Below, one piece after another: positions 20,513 to 27,966 of a stretch of DNA of 64,000 bases. The stretch covers positions 1-64,000 of the forward strand of contig NZ_CP095552.1 of NCBI RefSeq assembly GCF_023078355.1. Direction: 5' to 3'. Source of the DNA: Gordonia hongkongensis. Its GTDB lineage: Bacteria > Actinomycetota > Actinomycetes > Mycobacteriales > Mycobacteriaceae. A program made the translations under genes and the position numbers. Every line of letters begins with the position of its first letter. The stretch's first letter is position 1. The notes beneath the pieces were generated by a model. That model saw only the letters and a list, made by a program, of their open reading frames with translations. It did no database searches and was not told where the DNA came from.

Positions 20513-21361
20513 TCACGTCAAACCGGTGAGTTCCGCCGATCGCTGCCACAACCCGTCGATCAGCTTCTGGTCATGGGCCTGACGGTTCTCCCGACCATTG
20601 GCCTTGTGGCGATCGAAGTACACGCCGTTGACCGTCGGGTCGGCGCCGCGCTCGGCCAGGGCGATGAGCGGGGCGGCTCCCTGCTCGGGGGTGATGGTCA
20701 CCAGGCGCGTCAGCGGAGACCGGTAGGCGAGCCCGACGAAGCGCGAGTCGCGGCCGAAGCTCGTCGCCGCCGGTCCGGGATGCACTGCGGCGGAATAGAT
20801 CTTGTCACCGGTCCAGCGCTGCGCGATCCCGCGTGTGAACAGGATGTTCATCAGCTTGGCCGTACCGTAGGGCCGCATCGCGAGGGTCCGGCGCTTCTCG
20901 AAATCCAGGTCGTCGAGGTCGACCTTCCCGAAGAGGTTGCCGACGCTGGACGTGTTCAGGACGAGCGATTGCGGGGCCGCGGCCAGTCGATCCCGCAGGA
21001 GGTGGGTCAGCAGGAACGGCGCGAGGTGGTTGATCTGGAAGTTGGGTTCGTGCCCGTCGGACGTGCGGTGCGACGCGTCGAACGTCCCGCCTGCGTTATT
21101 CATCAGGACGTCGATGGTCCCGACGGCGGAGTTGATCTCGGCGGCGAGATCCCGCACCTCCGAGAGCGCGGAGAAGTCGGCGGTGAACTGCCGCGCACCG
21201 GTCTCGGCGGCGATCGGCGCGAGCTTCTTCGCCGAGCGTCCGACGAGGACGAGATCGGTGTCGGGTCCGGCCAGGGATCGCGCGGCAATTGCGCCGATCC
21301 CGTCGCTGGCGCCGGTGAGCACGATGGTGCGTTTCTGTCCGGACGGGGTGTCACTGGCCAT
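20513..21361 (-). CDS. Short-chain dehydrogenase/reductase
   Basis: A 282-residue SDR, probably NADP-dependent oxidoreductase. The cofactor motif TGASDGIGAIAARSL lies near residue 15, NNAGG near 92, and the catalytic YGTAK follows near 170 (RPYGTAKLMN). It resembles retinol dehydrogenase/WW-domain-oxidoreductase-like SDRs. ATG 21361 overlaps the end of the small acidic gene upstream by 11 bases, indicating translational coupling. Substrate unknown. Confidence 0.9.
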   Translation of the reverse strand: MASDTPSGQKRTIVLTGASDGIGAIAARSLAGPDTDLVLVGRSAKKLAPIAAETGARQFTADFSALSEVRDLAAEINSAVGTIDVLMNNAGGTFDASHRTSDGHEPNFQINHLAPFLLTHLLRDRLAAAPQSLVLNTSSVGNLFGKVDLDDLDFEKRRTLAMRPYGTAKLMNILFTRGIAQRWTGDKIYSAAVHPGPAATSFGRDSRFVGLAYRSPLTRLVTITPEQGAAPLIALAERGADPTVNGVYFDRHKANGRENRQAHDQKLIDGLWQRSAELTGLT

Positions 21362-21602
21362 CGGTCGTGCCCTCCGATCCGCCGACCGCGTGACCCTCGT
21401 CAGTGTGGTCGGCCGGTGGCTGCGCTCCGTCGTAAGACGCCTTGTCTTCCCGGATTCGGTCGGTCTCGCCGATCTCGGTGTCCCCTGCGGTGGGCAGTGC
21501 CGAGGCCGGCCCGCCATTCTCGTCGGGGTCGCTCCGCATGTCGGGGTCGGCCTTCACTTCGTCGTCGGTCGTGGTCCATGTGGGCTTCTCGTTGTCCGGC
21601 AT
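21351..21602 (-). CDS. Small acidic hypothetical protein coupled to SDR
   Basis: An 83-residue, highly acidic, cysteine-free protein (MPDNEKPTWTTTDDEVKADP at the start) rich in Asp, Glu, Gly and Thr, with no membrane segment; probably disordered. ATG 21602 has GGTGGAGAG upstream at a good distance, and the stop overlaps the SDR start by 11 bases. I do not recognise a family. The coupling supports it being a real gene co-expressed with the SDR. It is divergent from the MFS transporter, with a 66-base gap. Confidence 0.6.
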   Translation of the reverse strand: MPDNEKPTWTTTDDEVKADPDMRSDPDENGGPASALPTAGDTEIGETDRIREDKASYDGAQPPADHTDEGHAVGGSEGTTDGQ

Positions 21603-21668
21603 CTCTCCACCTTGCCCCAAGACGCGGGATTTCACACCGCCCTTGACTTCAACTGAACTTGAGGTTGT

Positions 21669-23501
21669 GTGCTCGTCGTCGTGATCACACTCGACCCGGC
21701 GAGCCGGCGCATCGGCCTCATCCTCGTCGTCCCGACCCTCATGGTGATGCTCGACGTGACGGTCGTGACCGTCGCGCTCCCGCAACTGACCACCGAATTC
21801 GACGCGCCGCTGTCCAGCGTGCAGTGGGTGACCACCGCGTATGCACTGGCCCTTGTCGCGGTCATGCCGCTGTCGGCCTACGCCAGCAACCGCTTCGGCG
21901 GCCGACGGGTCTACTGCGCGTCCCTCCTGGTCTTCGTTCTCGGTTCGCTCCTCACCGCCCTGTCCTGGAACATCGGCAGTCTCATCGTGTTTCGTGCGCT
22001 CCAGGGGCTCGGTGGTGGGATGCTGCAACCCGTCGGCATGGCCATCGCGCTGCAGGCGGTGCCGGAGGCGCTGCGCGGACGGATGATGGCCATCCTCGGA
22101 CTGCCCACCCTCGTCGGTCCCGTGCTCGGTCCGGTGCTGGGCGGCGTACTCGTCGACCACGGCAGCTGGCGCGTCGTCTTCGCGGTGAACGTGCCCCTCG
22201 GCCTGATTGCGGCAGTCCTGGCGTGGCGGTTCTTCCCCCGAACCGCCACGCGCCGCATGCCGCGCATCGACCTGCGAGCCGTGGCGGCGCTGTCACCGGG
22301 CGGGGCGTTCCTGGTTCTCGGCCTGTCCCGCGCCGGGGACACCGGGTCGCTGCTCGCGGCATCGATACTTGTCCCGGTCGGTATCGGCCTGGTCCTCCTG
22401 GGCTACTTCGTCCGACGATCGCTGCGCAGCCGCACGCCCGTCCTGGATCTCCGGTTGCTGGCGCACGCGCGTCTACGCGGTGGCGTCGTAGTGATGATCT
22501 TCTTCGCCGGGGCGTACTTCGGGTCGATGACGATCCTGCCCATCTACGTCCAGTCGGTCCGGTCCGATTCGGCCACGACCGCGGGCATGCTGTTCGTCCT
22601 CCCCGCGCTCCTGAGCGGCATCACTCTCCAGATCGCCACGCGGGTCGCCGATTCCGTGGACCCGCGACGGGTTGCGATGTGCGGCATCGTGCTGTCGACG
22701 ACGGCGATGATTCTGATGGCCACGCTGCTCGACGAGTCGACCCCCTACCCGGCCGTCGTCGCGATCCTCGCTCTCATGGGGATCGGTGTCGGCGCGACGA
22801 TGCTGCCCACCATGACGGCCGCCACCCGCGACCTCGAGGGCGCAGACACCCCGGGCGGCACGACCATCCTCACGACCTCGAACCAGTTCGCCGTCGCGCT
22901 GGCGTCGGCCGCGATCACGGCCATCATTGCGGCCCTGATGAATTCGCGCAGTCCGGCGGTCGACGGTCGGGGAGTGGCGGGTGCGATGTCATTGAGTCCC
23001 GCCGAACGCATCGACGCTGCGCCCGAGTTGGCCTCGGCGATCGCCGACACGTACCTCCTCACGGCCGGTCTCCTCGTGTGTGCCCTCCTCGCGGCCGTGT
23101 TAGTGATGCCGGCGCGGGGGACCCTTCGAGACGCTCGCAAGCTCGCTCCTCAGGGAGCAGGGGTGACGTGTTCGCTCCTCAGGGGCCGGATGGGCGGCTC
23201 GCCGCTTGTGAGTCCGGAGTCAGGCGATGAACAGAATCCACCCGTAGACGAGCAGCCCGAAGACGAAGACCCCGGCGTAGGCCCAGCCGACCCAGATGGC
23301 GGCGGTGGCGAAGGGGAGACCCGCCTCGCGACGCTGCCGGATCTGGGTGCGCGCACGGTATCCGAGGACCAATCCCACGATGAAGGTGATCCCGAGGATC
23401 GACAACGCCAGGGCCCACAACGCCATCCGATTGACGCGCGGACCGGCACCGGACTGGGGAGCCACGCTGTCCTCCGAACTTCTGGCGGGTTCGACTGCTG
23501 A
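21669..23501 (+). CDS. MFS transporter, DHA2 (14-helix) drug:H+ antiporter family
   Basis: A 610-codon frame. Residues 1-482 form a DHA2/EmrB-type transporter: LMVMLDVTVVTVALPQLTTE in helix 1 (the LDxTVVNVALP motif), RALQGLGGGMLQPVGMAIAL and LGLPTLVGPVLGPVLGG (antiporter motif C-like). The chain should end soon after VLVMPARG, but no stop occurs: the frame runs on through a repeat fragment (about 23115-23185) and 282 bases into the antisense of the next gene. The last ~125 residues are therefore probably an accidental extension. GTG start 21669 with GAGG upstream. Confidence 0.85.
   Translation: MLVVVITLDPASRRIGLILVVPTLMVMLDVTVVTVALPQLTTEFDAPLSSVQWVTTAYALALVAVMPLSAYASNRFGGRRVYCASLLVFVLGSLLTALSWNIGSLIVFRALQGLGGGMLQPVGMAIALQAVPEALRGRMMAILGLPTLVGPVLGPVLGGVLVDHGSWRVVFAVNVPLGLIAAVLAWRFFPRTATRRMPRIDLRAVAALSPGGAFLVLGLSRAGDTGSLLAASILVPVGIGLVLLGYFVRRSLRSRTPVLDLRLLAHARLRGGVVVMIFFAGAYFGSMTILPIYVQSVRSDSATTAGMLFVLPALLSGITLQIATRVADSVDPRRVAMCGIVLSTTAMILMATLLDESTPYPAVVAILALMGIGVGATMLPTMTAATRDLEGADTPGGTTILTTSNQFAVALASAAITAIIAALMNSRSPAVDGRGVAGAMSLSPAERIDAAPELASAIADTYLLTAGLLVCALLAAVLVMPARGTLRDARKLAPQGAGVTCSLLRGRMGGSPLVSPESGDEQNPPVDEQPEDEDPGVGPADPDGGGGEGETRLATLPDLGARTVSEDQSHDEGDPEDRQRQGPQRHPIDARTGTGLGSHAVLRTSGGFDC
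23115..23195. repeat. Fragment of palindromic repeat family
   Basis: The segment contains CTCCTCAGGGAGCAG and a second CTCCTCAGGG, preceded by CTTCGAGACGCTCGCAAGC. The same words recur in the elements at 48318-48411 and 52594-52809. It has replaced the natural end of the MFS gene. Confidence 0.6.
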
Positions 23502-24326
23502 ATAGGCCTGGGTCGCCGGGGAGGCAGGGCCCGAGGTCTCGGTGTCCGGGCGGTCGGCGGCAGGTGCGCCGGCCGTGCCGGGACCGTCCACGACGCGGGT
23601 ATCAGGGGACGGATCGCCGGACAGACCGACTGCCAGTCCGCCCGCACCCACCACCTGTGTCGCGTGATCGTCCCGGTCGGAATCCCGACCGGAGGAGTCC
23701 GGTCGTCCGCCCGGCGCTGGACCCGGCCGGGGCCCGGCGAAGGGTGGACGGGAGGAGCCATCTGTGGGCCTATTGCCTTGCGGCGGAGTGCCTTTGGCGA
23801 ACGGCGCCCCTCCCGGGCCCGGCCGTTGACCGGGCGGGGGCCGGCGTCCGGGCGGACCCGATGGCATCGGCGGTCGCGGACCCGGGCCGGGCGGATTTCC
23901 GCCTGGGCGCTGCACGGTGGGGTTGGCGCCCGCTATCGGGGCCGGCGCGGGCCCGGGGCCATTCGGCCGCGGACGCGGCGCACCGGGCGGGTGCGGTCCC
24001 CCGGAGGGACCAGACGTCCCGAACGAGTCACCGCGCGGCGGGGCCGGTCGCCGGCCCGGCGGGGGCCCGGGTCTGGTGGGCGGTCGACCCCCCGGCGGCG
24101 GCGCGGAGTCACCGCGGGGCGCCGGCCGGCCGTCGGAACGGTCGGGGGCGTCGGCTCCCTGCGACGAGGTCGGCGAGCCCGCAGGTCGTGCGGGGGACCG
24201 TTCCCACGGCGCCGGGTTGCTCGCCGGTGCGGAGCTCTCGGGCGCCGACCAGGACTCGCGGGTCCGATCGGCTGCGCCGCCGGACCCCGGCGGCGGGTTC
24301 GGGGAGCGCTCGTCGTCTGAGGTCAC
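23220..24326 (-). CDS. Pro/Gly-rich DUF4190-type membrane protein
   Basis: A 368-residue protein. Residues 1-290 are extremely Pro/Gly/Arg-rich and likely disordered. The C-terminal ~75 residues match the DUF4190 pattern: a Met/Leu/Ala-rich first helix (ALWALALSILGITFIVGLVL), the loop GYRARTQIRQRREAG and a second helix ending at the chain end. Function unknown; such proteins are frequent in mycolata near ppiA. Its 3' end overlaps the antisense extension of the MFS frame. Confidence 0.8.
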   Translation of the reverse strand: MTSDDERSPNPPPGSGGAADRTRESWSAPESSAPASNPAPWERSPARPAGSPTSSQGADAPDRSDGRPAPRGDSAPPPGGRPPTRPGPPPGRRPAPPRGDSFGTSGPSGGPHPPGAPRPRPNGPGPAPAPIAGANPTVQRPGGNPPGPGPRPPMPSGPPGRRPPPGQRPGPGGAPFAKGTPPQGNRPTDGSSRPPFAGPRPGPAPGGRPDSSGRDSDRDDHATQVVGAGGLAVGLSGDPSPDTRVVDGPGTAGAPAADRPDTETSGPASPATQAYSAVEPARSSEDSVAPQSGAGPRVNRMALWALALSILGITFIVGLVLGYRARTQIRQRREAGLPFATAAIWVGWAYAGVFVFGLLVYGWILFIA

Positions 24327-24382
24327 GAGACCAAATTACCCGTGCGCGCCGAGCGGTCCGGTGCCGAGTCGGGCGCGGCGGG

Positions 24383-24562
24383 TCACGATGCCTGCGTCTC
24401 GGTGCTCTCGGCGAGGGCCTCGCGGACCTCTTCGATCCGCGGGACGGTCGGGGACACCGGGGCCACCACGCGTCGGGCGCGACGCAGCGAGCCGGCGACG
24501 ACGGCGGCGGTGACGGACGCGGCGACCACACCCAGCGCGGTCAAGAGGTAGTTCTTGGACAT
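24383..24562 (-). CDS. Small single-pass membrane protein
   Basis: A 59-residue protein: [20 protein letters not shown] begins a helix through about residue 22, followed by an Arg-rich stretch and an acidic tail ending ESTETQAS. The likely topology is a short N-terminal anchor with a cytoplasmic tail. ATG 24562 has GAGCCC upstream, weak. Divergent from ppiA. I do not recognise a family and give no function. Confidence 0.55.
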   Translation of the reverse strand: MSKNYLLTALGVVAASVTAAVVAGSLRRARRVVAPVSPTVPRIEEVREALAESTETQAS

Positions 24563-24672
24563 GGGCTCAAGAGTGCCAGCCGGTGTGCGGCGCTGCCACC
24601 CCGCCCGGTGCATCTGCGCACCTCGGGGCCATGTCCCGACCAGCGGATCCGGGTGAGTGGTTGGATGGAGGG

Positions 24673-25194
24673 ATGACTACACCGAAAAGCTCCGCAGTCA
24701 TCCACACCAATCGCGGCGACATCAAGGTCGACCTGTTCCCGAACCACGCACCCAAGACGGTCGAGAACTTCGTCGGGCTGGCCGACGGGAGCAAGGAATA
24801 CAGCAAGCCCAACGCCTCCGGCGGCAACTCCGGCCCGTTCTTCGACGGCTCGGTCTTCCACCGCGTCATCTCCGGCTTCATGATCCAGGGCGGCGACCCG
24901 ACCGGAACCGGCATGGGCGGCCCCGGCTACCAGTTCGGCGACGAGTTCCACCCGGAGCTGCAGTTCGACCGTCCGTACCTGCTCGCGATGGCCAACGCCG
25001 GCCCGGGTACCAACGGCTCGCAGTTCTTCATCACCGTCGGCCCGACCCCGCACCTCAACCGTCGCCACACCATCTTCGGTGAGGTCACCGATCCGGCTTC
25101 GCAGCAGGTCGTCGACGCGATCGCCACGACGTCGACCGACCGCAGCGACCGCCCGCTCGACGAGGTCGTCATCGAGAAGATCGAGGTCAACTGA
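24673..25194 (+). CDS. ppiA: Peptidyl-prolyl cis-trans isomerase A (cyclophilin)
   Basis: A 173-residue cyclophilin that catalyses Xaa-Pro isomerisation. Family motifs are clear: [19 protein letters not shown] with the catalytic Arg, [29 protein letters not shown] and HTIFGEV. ATG 24673 follows GGAGGG. The neighbourhood (ppiA, PH protein, crgA, trpG) matches the mycobacterial Rv0009-Rv0013 order. The protein has no signal peptide, so it is cytoplasmic. Confidence 0.97.
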   Translation: MTTPKSSAVIHTNRGDIKVDLFPNHAPKTVENFVGLADGSKEYSKPNASGGNSGPFFDGSVFHRVISGFMIQGGDPTGTGMGGPGYQFGDEFHPELQFDRPYLLAMANAGPGTNGSQFFITVGPTPHLNRRHTIFGEVTDPASQQVVDAIATTSTDRSDRPLDEVVIEKIEVN

Positions 25195-25205
25195 CCTCTC
25201 CGGAG

Positions 25206-25231
25206 CACACCGCCCCGCAGCGGGCGGTGTG
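25206..25231 (+). terminator. Hairpin after ppiA, overlapping rhomboid start
   Basis: CACACCGCCC (25206-25215) pairs perfectly with GGGCGGTGTG (25222-25231) over a 6-base loop, 12 bases past the ppiA stop. The right arm contains the GTG (25227) taken as the rhomboid start. It may terminate ppiA or attenuate translation of the next gene. Confidence 0.6.
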
Positions 25232-26117
25232 TTACCGGCATCCCGACCGTCCGACCGGCCTGTCCTGCAGCCGGTGCGGGCGGCCGGCGTGTCCCGAGTG
25301 CCTGCGTCCGGCATCGGTCGGCCAGCACTGTCTCGAATGCCTCCGCAACGACGGCGTGCAACGATCGCCATCACTCGGCGGCCCACGCCGCGGTGTCCCC
25401 GTGATGGCGCGCACCCGCACGGCCCCGACGCAGCCCTACGCCACGTACGCTCTCATCGCGGTCAACCTGCTGATCTTCGCGCTGTGCGTTCTCCAGGCCG
25501 GAGTGGGCGATCCCGGCGGTGCGGCGATCTTCGGCGCCGGCGATCTCCTCAAGAGCGACGTCGCAGCTGGTGAGTACTGGCGTCTCCTCACCGCGGGCTT
25601 CCTGCATTTCAGCGTCATGCACGTGGCCGTCAACATGCTGTCGCTCTACATCCTCGGCCGCGATCTCGAACTCGCCCTCGGCATCGGCCGATACCTGGCC
25701 GTCTACCTGATCGCACTCCTCGGCGGCAGCGCTGCCGTCATGCTCTTCGAGGACGACCGCGCCCTGACCGCAGGAGCCTCCGGAGCCATCTACGGACTCA
25801 TGGGCGCGATGCTCGTGATCATCCTCAAGGCCCGCGTGTCCCCGGTCCCGGTTCTGCTCATCATCGGCTTCAACGTGGTGCTGTCGTTCTCACTGCCCGG
25901 CATCTCGGTCCTCGGGCATCTCGGCGGGCTCGCCTTCGGAGCGGCCGCCACCGCGGCGATCGTGTACCTCCCCGACGCCGTGCTGCCCGCGGGTCGTCGG
26001 AATCCCCAGGCCGCGAGTCGCGTCGGCTGGATCGCGCTCGCCGCACTGTTCGTCGTGGCGCTGGGGCTCGGCATCGGCGCGGGCGTCGCGTACGACGGGC
26101 TCGTCTACATCCGCTGA
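25227..26117 (+). CDS. Rhomboid-family intramembrane serine protease with N-terminal zinc ribbon
   Basis: A 296-residue membrane protease. The N-terminus carries a B-box-like Cys/His cluster: CYRHPD, CSRCGRPACPECL and HCLECL. Six or more hydrophobic segments follow. The catalytic Ser is in GASGAIYGLMGA and the His in GHLGGLAFGAAA; the rhomboid HxxxN motif appears as HVAVNMLSLY. The first standard start is GTG 25227, inside a hairpin. The frame continues upstream to a CTG at 25191 with a protein-like sequence ([11 protein letters not shown]), so the true start may be non-standard. Homologues in mycobacteria include Rv0110. Confidence 0.9.
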   Translation: MCYRHPDRPTGLSCSRCGRPACPECLRPASVGQHCLECLRNDGVQRSPSLGGPRRGVPVMARTRTAPTQPYATYALIAVNLLIFALCVLQAGVGDPGGAAIFGAGDLLKSDVAAGEYWRLLTAGFLHFSVMHVAVNMLSLYILGRDLELALGIGRYLAVYLIALLGGSAAVMLFEDDRALTAGASGAIYGLMGAMLVIILKARVSPVPVLLIIGFNVVLSFSLPGISVLGHLGGLAFGAAATAAIVYLPDAVLPAGRRNPQAASRVGWIALAALFVVALGLGIGAGVAYDGLVYIR

Positions 26118-26130
26118 GCAGCGGCGCGAC

Positions 26131-26634
26131 CTACCCCTCGTCGACGACGAAGCCGGCGTCGCGCAGCGCGTCGACCACGGTCGGCAGGTCGGTCCCGAGG
26201 TCCCAGCGGCTGAAGACCACGAGTCGGGTGTCGTCGCGAGGGCCGACGCCGCGGTCGTGCGCGGTCGTGCCGGCTGCGTCGTCGTCGAGAACGTCGATCT
26301 CCAACTGGCCGACCCGCCGGCCGACCCGACGGATCGACAAAGTCCGAATCCGTTCGATGCGTTCCGGGGGGTACGTCCGTTGGCCTCGCAAGGTCCCGAG
26401 GACCAGAGCGGGGTTCGGCCCCGATGTGATGGCCAGTCGGGGACGCACCAGCAGGGTGTAGGCGCCGAGCACGAGAAGAAGAATCCCGGCGACGCCCATC
26501 AGGACCATGCCGGCCGGATCGGCAGCGGCGACGACCGCCGCCACCACCAACGCCACGCCGCCGAGGCAGCCGACCAGACCGGCGCCGACGGGGGTCGCCC
26601 ACGCGTGTGTGTAAGAGACCTCGGAGTTATCCAC
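26131..26634 (-). CDS. PH-domain (bPH) membrane protein, Rv0010c-like
   Basis: A 167-residue protein with two N-terminal hydrophobic helices (about 17-36 and 42-61), then a bacterial PH-like domain opening RPRLAITSG and containing a TLRGQRTYPPERIERIRTL stretch and a final RLVVFSRWDLGTD, which resembles M. tuberculosis Rv0010c in the same place. Function unknown. The chosen GTG 26634 lies inside a TTATCCACA box; no other good start is obvious because homology begins near residue 12. Confidence 0.85.
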   Translation of the reverse strand: MDNSEVSYTHAWATPVGAGLVGCLGGVALVVAAVVAAADPAGMVLMGVAGILLLVLGAYTLLVRPRLAITSGPNPALVLGTLRGQRTYPPERIERIRTLSIRRVGRRVGQLEIDVLDDDAAGTTAHDRGVGPRDDTRLVVFSRWDLGTDLPTVVDALRDAGFVVDEG

Positions 26635-26705
26635 AGGAGTTACTCACAGTGGGGATGACTTACACACATGTGATTTCCACAGTGTGGATAACTTACACGC
26701 GTGTG
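26600..26705. promoter_or_regulatory. DnaA-box pair and GTGTAAG repeats
   Basis: Two perfect DnaA boxes TTATCCACA, one direct at 26627-26635 and one inverted at 26683-26691, plus a weaker TTTCCACAG at 26674-26682. Interleaved are three long-arm repeats: a GTGTGTGTAAG at 26605-26615, CTTACACACATGTG at 26659-26672 and CTTACACGCGTGTG at 26692-26705. The segment lies between the PH gene and crgA, both on the minus strand. Confidence 0.65.
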
Positions 26706-26749
26706 TTTCAGCAGCTCAGCGCATTCGACACGCGAACGACCGTCGGCGT

Positions 26750-27040
26750 CTACCGCCAACGCATCGTCATCAACAGGCCCGCCACCATCAGCGAGAAACC
26801 GATCAGGAAGTTCCACGAGTTGAGCTCGGCCATCCAATGCAGGACCTGGCCCTCGCCGCCGTACGCGGTGGGCGTGGCGGCCAGGTAGTAGACGACGAGC
26901 CAGGCGAGACCCAGCACCATCAGGCCGAGCATGACGCCTACATAGATGGTGCTCGAAGGGCCGGCCTTGACCTTGACCGGCGTCCGGCTGGCCGGGTTGA
27001 TGGTGTAATCGGTCTTCTTCCGGACTTTTGACTTCGGCAT
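26750..27040 (-). CDS. crgA: Cell division protein CrgA
   Basis: A 96-residue protein of the actinobacterial CrgA family, which interacts with FtsZ, FtsI and other septal proteins. It starts [20 protein letters not shown] (the conserved CrgA opening) and has two transmembrane helices at about 34-54 ([20 protein letters not shown]) and 75-92, with [15 protein letters not shown] in the second. ATG 27040 is preceded by GAGGAAG. The location between the PH gene and trpG is the same as in mycobacteria (Rv0011c). Confidence 0.96.
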   Translation of the reverse strand: MPKSKVRKKTDYTINPASRTPVKVKAGPSSTIYVGVMLGLMVLGLAWLVVYYLAATPTAYGGEGQVLHWMAELNSWNFLIGFSLMVAGLLMTMRWR

Positions 27041-27189
27041 GACTTCCTCTGTTGTGCGGCACCGCCGGGGCGGTCGTACGCGGGCGGGAGAAGGTGAGCT
27101 CGTCCCCGCCACTGGCAAACACTCGAGATCTACGGTATCTCACCAGGTCGCCGACGCCGACCACCTGCTTCGGCGGTAGCCTTTCTCGC

Positions 27190-27849
27190 GTGAGTCGCAT
27201 TCTGGTGGTCGACAACTACGACAGCTTCGTCTACAACCTGGTCCAGTACTTGGGCCAGTTGGGCGTCGAGGCCGTCGTGTGGCGCAACGACGACCCGCAA
27301 CTCTCCCCGGCCGATCCCGACCACCTACGCGAGGCCGTTGCCGGATTCGACGGCGTCCTCCTCAGCCCCGGTCCCGGCACGCCCCAGCGGGCCGGTGCGA
27401 CGATGCCGATGGTCCGTGTCGCCGCCGAACGGGAACTGCCGCTGCTGGGTGTGTGCCTGGGACACCAGGCGATCGGTGCGGCGTTCGGCGGCACCGTCGA
27501 CCGCGCACCCGAACTCCTGCATGGCAAGACCTCACTGGTCTTCCACGACGACGCCGGCGTGCTCGAAGGACTGCCGGATCCGTTCACCGCCACGCGCTAT
27601 CACTCGCTGACGGTGCTGCCCGAGACGATCCCTGATGAACTCGTCGTCACCGGACGCACCGAGTCGGGCATCGTGATGGCGATGGCCCACCGTGAACTGC
27701 CCATCCACGGCGTGCAGTTCCACCCGGAGAGCGTCCTGACCCAGGGCGGTCACCGGATGCTCGCCAACTGGCTCAAGACATGTGGGATCGAGATCGACGA
27801 GACCCGCGTGGCCGCCCTCGAAGCCGAGATGGCGACCGCGGTCGGCTGA
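27190..27849 (+). CDS. trpG: Glutamine amidotransferase subunit TrpG/PabA
   Basis: A 219-residue class I glutamine amidotransferase that supplies ammonia to anthranilate or aminodeoxychorismate synthase. Motifs: DNYDSFVYNLVQYLGQLG at the start, the oxyanion loop LSPGPGTP, the nucleophile Cys in GVCLGHQAIGAAFGG and the His-Glu pair in HGVQFHPESVLTQGG. GTG 27190 gives the standard N-terminus VSRILVVDNYD. Its synthase partner is not in this window, so I cannot decide between tryptophan and folate; the position equals mycobacterial Rv0013. Confidence 0.93.
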   Translation: MSRILVVDNYDSFVYNLVQYLGQLGVEAVVWRNDDPQLSPADPDHLREAVAGFDGVLLSPGPGTPQRAGATMPMVRVAAERELPLLGVCLGHQAIGAAFGGTVDRAPELLHGKTSLVFHDDAGVLEGLPDPFTATRYHSLTVLPETIPDELVVTGRTESGIVMAMAHRELPIHGVQFHPESVLTQGGHRMLANWLKTCGIEIDETRVAALEAEMATAVG

Positions 27850-27873
27850 CTTCGGCGGCGAGGTCACCGAAGT
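27849..27873. terminator. Hairpin after trpG
   Basis: ACTTCGG (27849-27855) and CCGAAGT (27867-27873) form a 7-bp stem with an 11-base loop directly at the trpG stop, between convergent trpG and pknB. Modest but well placed. Confidence 0.45.
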
Positions 27874-27960
27874 GGTTTCGACTCGGCTCCTCGACCTCGA
27901 CGCGCTCCTTCGTCGCTTGCTCGGCCCGGCGGCTCCGCTCGGTGCCGGCTCAACCAGCAG
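27872..27960. repeat. TGGTTTCGA...TCAACCAG dispersed repeat
   Basis: The stretch begins GTGGTTTCGACTCGG and ends GGCTCAACCAGCAG. The same ends, closer together, occur at about 50846-50874 (TGGTTTCGACAAGCTCAACCA). It fills the gap between convergent trpG and pknB and codes for nothing I recognise. Confidence 0.45.
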
Positions 27961-27966
27961 AGAAGC

